Of a stretch of 64,000 nucleotides of DNA, positions 60,447-64,000 are shown one piece after another. The stretch covers positions 100,163 through 164,162 of the forward strand of contig JBGAGG010000009.1 in NCBI GenBank assembly GCA_044226845.1, read 5' to 3'. Made by a program: the position numbers and the translations under genes. Below the pieces are notes generated by a model. The model saw nothing but the letters and a program-made list of their open reading frames with translations, did no database searches and had not been told where the DNA came from. The DNA is from JAFDZO01 sp044226845. Its GTDB lineage: Bacteria; Bacteroidota; Ignavibacteria; Tepidaquicellales; Tepidaquicellaceae. How positions within the stretch are numbered: position 1 is the stretch's first letter; the number at the start of each line of letters is the position of its first letter.

Positions 60447-60624
60447 AAATAGCTTTATAGCCTTCCTATATTCATTAAGTATCAGGACTTTTTTATGTAT
60501 TAAAGCGACAAAGAATCGGTTTTTCGCAAAAATTAGGGTTTTGTCGTAATTTTAATGCCGGGTAAAGCTACTTAAGTCTGCTGTCAAGAGCAAAATCGGT
60601 TTTTTGGACTTTGTATCTTAAAAT

Positions 60625-60648
60625 CTCCCTATATGTAGGAATAGGGAG
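60625..60648. repeat. Hairpin, copy 2 of the CCCTAT-GTAGGAATAGGG motif
   Basis: Stem CTCCCTAT/ATAGGGAG with loop ATGTAGGA. The core CCCTATATGTAGGAATAGGG at 60627-60646 differs from the core at 11797-11816 in only two adjacent bases, both where the stem opens into the loop. Confidence 0.7.
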
Positions 60649-60913
60649 GAAAAGATTGAAATATGGAAGGAATTGAAGTATATTATAGAGTAATTTGGAA
60701 AGATGTTCTTGTCTCCTTAAAATAGAATTTCAATTGTACTTCCCACTCCTTAAGCAGGTGGGGTCCGGGGGGGGGCGGTATAGTTGAAACACTAAACCCG
60801 CGAAAACGTATTATTATTTTGCGGAAAATTTTCGCATTAATAAATGTTTTTACAGATATCAATTAGAAAATGTTACAATAATGCTACTATGTGAAGCGGT
60901 GTGACGCATTTTA

Positions 60914-61010
60914 GAAAATCCGACACGACGCCGGAAAATCCGACATTACAGTAAATTTTGAAGGATTATAAAATCAATAATTTAAGTTGAAAATCCGACA
61001 AAAATCCGAC
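60914..61010. repeat. Four short direct repeats GAAAATCCGACA
   Basis: The 12-mer GAAAATCCGACA occurs at 60914-60925, 60934-60945 and 60989-61000, and an AAAATCCGAC copy follows at 61001-61010. Starts are 20, 55 and 12 bases apart. They could be regulator binding sites for the cytochrome gene 240 bases downstream. Confidence 0.7.
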
Positions 61011-61249
61011 GAAGGAGGAAAAAAATTTCGACATTTTTAAAATTTTAAAATAAAAATTAACATATAGTTCACAAATAATTATTTTATCCGATAGCAGAAA
61101 GCTGCAACTTTTTTTATTTTAATACGAATAAAGTATTATTATATTCCACTCGCAGCACCTCCTATTAACTCGCACAAAAAAATAGAGGAAATTTTAAAAA
61201 TCCATTATTAAGAGATTCTCGTTTTATTTTTATAATTTAAATTTGTGTG

Positions 61250-62233
61250 ATGAAAAAATTCCTAAAGATTATCTATATCTTATTGCTTGTTGTTGCAGTA
61301 GGATTAGTATCCGGTTACTTCTATATGCATAATAAATATCCAATTGCTATAGAAGCGCCAAGCATAAAAATTGAACTAACTGAGCAGCGTCTTGAACGCG
61401 GCAAATATCTGTTCACATCTGTAGCAGGCTGTGCGGACTGCCACTCAACAAGAGACTGGTCTAAGCTTACAGGTCCTATTATTCCGGGCACAGAAGGCAA
61501 AGGCGGTGATAAATTTGATGAGACAATCGGACTTCCCGGCTCTTTCCCTGCGAAGAATATCACTCCTGCCGGTATAGGCGGATGGACAGACGGTGAAATT
61601 TACAGGGCTATAACATCAGGCATAAGCAAGGACGGCGAGCCTTTATTCCCGATAATGCCATATCCGAATTTTGCAAAGATGGATAAAGAAGATATTTACT
61701 CTATCATTGCCTATGTAAGAACACTTGCTCCAATACAGAATGAAGTGCCGAAGCACGATGCAAAGTTCCCTATGAATATAATAATGCGAACGATACCAGC
61801 GCCTCCGGACCATCAGTCAATTCCTGAAAGAAGTAACTCAATTGCCTATGGAAAATACATGGTTACAGCAGCAGGATGCGGCGATTGTCACACTCAGTCG
61901 GATAAAGGTGTTCCGATTCCGGGAAAAGAACTTGCAGGCGGAGTAGAATTCAACGTCGGCCCATGGATAAACACAACTGCAAACCTTACTCCCGATAATG
62001 AAACAGGTATCGGCAAAATGACAAGAGAAGATTTCATAAAAAGATTCAAAGCATGCGCTACACCTGAATATAAAAATACAACATGGAAAGAAGGTGAGTT
62101 CAATACTATAATGCCGTGGACATTACTTGCTAATATGAGCGAATCAGATCTCGGTTCAATTTATGATTACTTAAGGACAATTCCTCCTGTATCAAACAAA
62201 GTTGAGAAGTTCAGGCTTCCAAGCAAGTTTTAG
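61250..62233 (+). CDS. Membrane-anchored di-heme cytochrome c
   Basis: A 327-residue protein from the ATG at 61250 (a GTG at 61247 adds one residue). One N-terminal helix (IIYILLLVVAVGLVSGYFY) exports and anchors it. Two c-type heme sites are present, GCADCHS near residue 58 and GCGDCHT near residue 210, each followed by a domain with a distal Met (for example IMPYPNFAKM and IMPWTLLANM). The fold matches the cytochrome subunits of alcohol, aldehyde and gluconate dehydrogenases. No dehydrogenase gene is next to it, so its partner is unknown. A terminator follows. Confidence 0.88.
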   Translation: MKKFLKIIYILLLVVAVGLVSGYFYMHNKYPIAIEAPSIKIELTEQRLERGKYLFTSVAGCADCHSTRDWSKLTGPIIPGTEGKGGDKFDETIGLPGSFPAKNITPAGIGGWTDGEIYRAITSGISKDGEPLFPIMPYPNFAKMDKEDIYSIIAYVRTLAPIQNEVPKHDAKFPMNIIMRTIPAPPDHQSIPERSNSIAYGKYMVTAAGCGDCHTQSDKGVPIPGKELAGGVEFNVGPWINTTANLTPDNETGIGKMTREDFIKRFKACATPEYKNTTWKEGEFNTIMPWTLLANMSESDLGSIYDYLRTIPPVSNKVEKFRLPSKF

Positions 62234-62259
62234 TCACACGTAATTACATAATTGAAACA

Positions 62260-62298
62260 AAAACCTCTCCCAAGCTTGGTTGCCGGGAGAGGTTTTAT
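62260..62298 (+). terminator. Rho-independent terminator of the cytochrome gene
   Basis: Twelve-base perfect stem AAAACCTCTCCC/GGGAGAGGTTTT with a 13-base loop, ending in TTTTATTATTTT. Confidence 0.88.
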
Positions 62299-62378
62299 TA
62301 TTTTGGCTTAATTTAGGCTTAAAAAATCTCACCTGTTTATTTGCTTTCTTCTTTTCACTTCGTAGATTAATTTCAATA

Positions 62379-62834
62379 ATGAGCAACGAAATAGAAATTA
62401 TACAAGCCTCCCTCGAAAGTCTTGATGAGCTCTCAAGGCTCTTTCAAAACTATAGAATATTCTATAAAAAAGAACCCGATGCGGAAGGCGAGAAAGCATT
62501 CTTAAAAGAAAGAATTACCAATAAAGAATCTGTAATTTATCTGGCGAAAAGTGATAACAAGTTTATAGGCTTTGTACAGCTTTTCCCTATGTTCTCCTCA
62601 ACAAGAATTACCCGGTTGTGGCTATTGAATGATTTGTATGTAGATAAAGAATTCAGAAAATCAGGCGCTGCAAGCCTTCTTATTGAAAGGTCGAAGCAGC
62701 TTGCGAGAGAAACTAACTATGCAGGTTTAATGCTTCAGACTGCAAAAGATAATACAACAGCGCAGAGTGTTTATGATAGAAATGAATTCGTACAGGATGA
62801 TAATTTTTACTCTTATTACTGGTTCAATAAATGA
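62379..62834 (+). CDS. GNAT acetyltransferase (tandem copy 1)
   Basis: 151 residues from the ATG at 62379. The frame is open further upstream, but that would run through the cytochrome terminator, and the GNAT fold starts at EIEIIQASLESLDELSRLF. FIGFVQLFPMFSS, LWLLNDLYVDKEFRKSGAASLLIERSKQLA (acetyl-CoA loop, RKSGAA in place of RGxGxG/A) and YDRNEFVQDDNFYSYYW are the typical GNAT blocks. Acceptor unknown. Closely related to the next gene in layout (LLNDLYV...). Confidence 0.83.
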   Translation: MSNEIEIIQASLESLDELSRLFQNYRIFYKKEPDAEGEKAFLKERITNKESVIYLAKSDNKFIGFVQLFPMFSSTRITRLWLLNDLYVDKEFRKSGAASLLIERSKQLARETNYAGLMLQTAKDNTTAQSVYDRNEFVQDDNFYSYYWFNK

Positions 62835-62915
62835 AATTAAAATTTATTATTATAGTTTTTTAACGCTTAGGGGCAGCGGGCAAATTTAATTTTATTAAAT
62901 TTAAAAGCTATTTCT

Positions 62916-63398
62916 ATGACAGAAAAAAGCGAAATAATAGAACTTGAAGAAGAGCTGTTACCTGAGTTCTTTAAACTCTTTCATAACTATAGGATTTCAC
63001 TCGGGCTTCATTCAGTACCTATAGCTGAAGAAAAATTTTTAACAAAAAGATTTCACGACGGCGACTTTACAGTTATTCTTTCAAGCGTAATGTTCAACAG
63101 CGGAATAATTGAATACAGGGAGTACTCAGGCTTTGCAATTCTTTACCCGTTCTTTTCTACAATCCAGTTAAAGAAAATATGGCTGCTGAATGATCTATAC
63201 GTTGAGAAAAAATACAGGCATCAGGGAATAGGAACACTGTTACTGGATAACTGCATTTCCCTCTCTGAAAAAACGGATTCATGCGGTATTGTACTTGAAA
63301 CACTGATAGAAAGCTTTGGGGCAAAAAAACTTGTTGAGAAAAGAGGTCTTGTGAGAGATAATTACACATATGGGTATTATAGAGAACATAAAAAATAA
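62916..63398 (+). CDS. GNAT acetyltransferase (tandem copy 2)
   Basis: A 160-residue GNAT protein. FAILYPFFSTIQLKKIWLLNDLYVEKKYRHQGIGTLLLDNCISL carries the acetyl-CoA loop (RHQGIG), and YTYGYYREHKK closes the fold. It has the same order of elements as the gene at 62379, including FQNYRIFY versus FHNYRISL near the start, WLLNDLYV in the centre and a YxYY ending, so the two arose by duplication. It is 3 bases upstream of the ABM-like gene, probably one operon. Confidence 0.83.
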   Translation: MTEKSEIIELEEELLPEFFKLFHNYRISLGLHSVPIAEEKFLTKRFHDGDFTVILSSVMFNSGIIEYREYSGFAILYPFFSTIQLKKIWLLNDLYVEKKYRHQGIGTLLLDNCISLSEKTDSCGIVLETLIESFGAKKLVEKRGLVRDNYTYGYYREHKK

Positions 63399-63401
63399 AA
63401 A

Positions 63402-63734
63402 ATGGGTTATGTAGTACTTGCTCCTTACAGAGTGAAAAAAGAAAATCAGCCGGAATTTTTTGAAGTCCTTAAAGAAAAAAGAGAATATTTTCTTAAGAAT
63501 GGATTTATGACAAGCAGAACTCCTGTACTTCTTCAGTCCAGGCAGGATGAGGAAATATTAATAGATATTTTTGAATGGTCAAGCGAACAGCATATTGATA
63601 AAGCCCATGAAGATGAAGGTGTACGAAAACTTTGGACTAAGATGGAAGCTTTATGGGAGAAAGGCGGGTTCAAGCTGAATCAATTGAAAGAAGCAGAGAT
63701 GTCATTCCCGAATTTTATACCGGTTGACCTATAA
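63402..63734 (+). CDS. ABM-like (dimeric alpha-beta barrel) protein
   Basis: A 110-residue protein. YVVLAPYRVKKENQPEFFEVLKEKREYFLKNG and LIDIFEWSSEQHIDKAHEDEGVRKLWTKMEALWEKG follow the beta-alpha-beta pattern of the antibiotic biosynthesis monooxygenase / dimeric alpha-beta barrel fold, with the usual WxxxxxAxxH-type region. No heme or metal ligands stand out. Substrate unknown. It begins 3 bases after the second GNAT gene. Confidence 0.65.
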   Translation: MGYVVLAPYRVKKENQPEFFEVLKEKREYFLKNGFMTSRTPVLLQSRQDEEILIDIFEWSSEQHIDKAHEDEGVRKLWTKMEALWEKGGFKLNQLKEAEMSFPNFIPVDL

Positions 63735-63743
63735 CACATAAGA

Positions 63744-64000
63744 ATGATCCAAAAGTTTAATGCTTTTCATAAACGTATACTGCTACCTGCCTTAATTGCT
63801 TTTTCACTGCTGTTTGTGATATTATTATTTCTGCCTGAAGATTATTCACTGTATGCACGCGATACTATAATAATAAAGTTTTGGATATTTATTACTATTA
63901 CAGGAAATCCCATAGGTGTTATAATATCTGTATTCATTACAACGTTTATACTTATTTTCTCCACAAGAAAATTTCTGCGGCTGCATCACTCACTTTTAAT
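63744..64000 (+). CDS. Membrane protein, N-terminal part (possibly PAP2-like)
   Basis: An ATG at 63744 opens a frame that runs off the window edge (85 codons visible). The N-terminus FHKRILLPALIAFSLLFVILLFLPED holds one helix; a second (IKFWIFITITGNPIGVIISVFITTFILIF) follows. The T(G)NPIG turn between helices recalls the start of PAP2-family phosphatases, but the catalytic motifs would lie beyond the edge. Partial, family uncertain. Confidence 0.5.
   Translation, partial: MIQKFNAFHKRILLPALIAFSLLFVILLFLPEDYSLYARDTIIIKFWIFITITGNPIGVIISVFITTFILIFSTRKFLRLHHSLL

Larger units (their letters stand above)
60447..61246. other. 800-base gene-free region with hairpin, G tract and short repeats
   Basis: No convincing ORF is seen on either strand. 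Contents: a hairpin at 60625-60648 (copy 2 of the CCCTAT-GTAGGAATAGGG motif); a run of nine G at 60767-60775 in a short GC-rich patch; four copies of (G)AAAATCCGAC(A) at 60914-60925, 60934-60945, 60989-61000 and 61001-61010; and an AT-rich stretch before the cytochrome gene that may hold its promoter. Confidence 0.7.

Noticed and set aside
60262..60549. A 95-codon plus-strand ORF
   Set aside because: It is antisense to the three-helix membrane gene at 60198-60446 and has no domain pattern of its own.
62280..62378. Extended N-terminus of the first tandem GNAT
   Set aside because: It would begin inside the cytochrome terminator stem-loop and adds 33 hydrophobic residues foreign to the GNAT fold.

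Overview
The window is AT-rich and comes from a Gram-negative member of the Fibrobacteres-Chlorobi-Bacteroidetes group. An Ignavibacteria-like lineage fits best, but this is inference. The main evidence is eight secreted proteins ending in a type IX secretion (T9SS) type A sorting domain with the YPNPFNP signature. Other Bacteroidetes-type families agree (DUF4199, DUF4331, DUF6150-like, type B ribosomal protein L31). Ribosome binding sites are mostly weak and TTG starts are common. I see no tRNA, rRNA, CRISPR array, phage or transposase gene.

Layout. 1-6.2 kb: housekeeping genes (end of an acyl-CoA dehydrogenase, a HupE-like protein, ispH, a Pmp3-like peptide missed by long-ORF calling, rpmE2, rpsD, a flavin reductase). 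6.3-9.2 kb: an FG-GAP T9SS exoprotein. 9.5-14.9 kb: ndk, a membrane-spanning AraC regulator with a carbohydrate-binding-like sensor, a 144-bp tandem repeat array, a CASTOR/POLLUX-like channel, tag and a DUF4199 protein. 15.0-23.3 kb: a plus-strand surface-glycan operon (GT2, a GT4 with an apparent internal deletion, flippase, methyltransferase, GT39, a methyltransferase-GT2 fusion, GT87). 23.3-32.8 kb, mostly minus strand: PAP2 phosphatase, hutU, a T9SS propeller, ligA, a lipoprotein and a rodZ-like gene, with a WYL regulator on plus.

32.8-37.4 kb: a gene-poor structured stretch that may encode a 27-residue membrane peptide, then a DUF4331-TPR-HupE cluster. 37.5-41.5 kb: glgP, a YDYQAD-repeat secreted protein, a DUF971 protein and a DSD1-family PLP enzyme. 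41.5-49.1 kb: three T9SS propeller genes (one frameshifted, one truncated at the sorting domain) around a large helical protein. 49.3-54.4 kb: a cation/proton antiporter, pdxH, a GC-rich cloverleaf palindrome, a single-pass envelope protein and two small secreted or hypothetical genes. 54.6-60.4 kb: a second helical protein related to the first, then two more T9SS exoproteins. 60.4-61.2 kb: 800 bp without a gene but with repeats. 61.2-64 kb: a di-heme cytochrome c, two tandem GNATs, an ABM-like protein and the start of a membrane protein.

The overall picture is a free-living heterotroph that invests in T9SS-secreted beta-propeller proteins and cell-surface glycans. The least explained elements are the cloverleaf palindrome at 52089-52197, the 144-bp array after the membrane AraC gene, a hairpin motif present in two copies 49 kb apart, the structured small-peptide locus at 33.0-33.3 kb, and the two helical proteins beside T9SS cargo.
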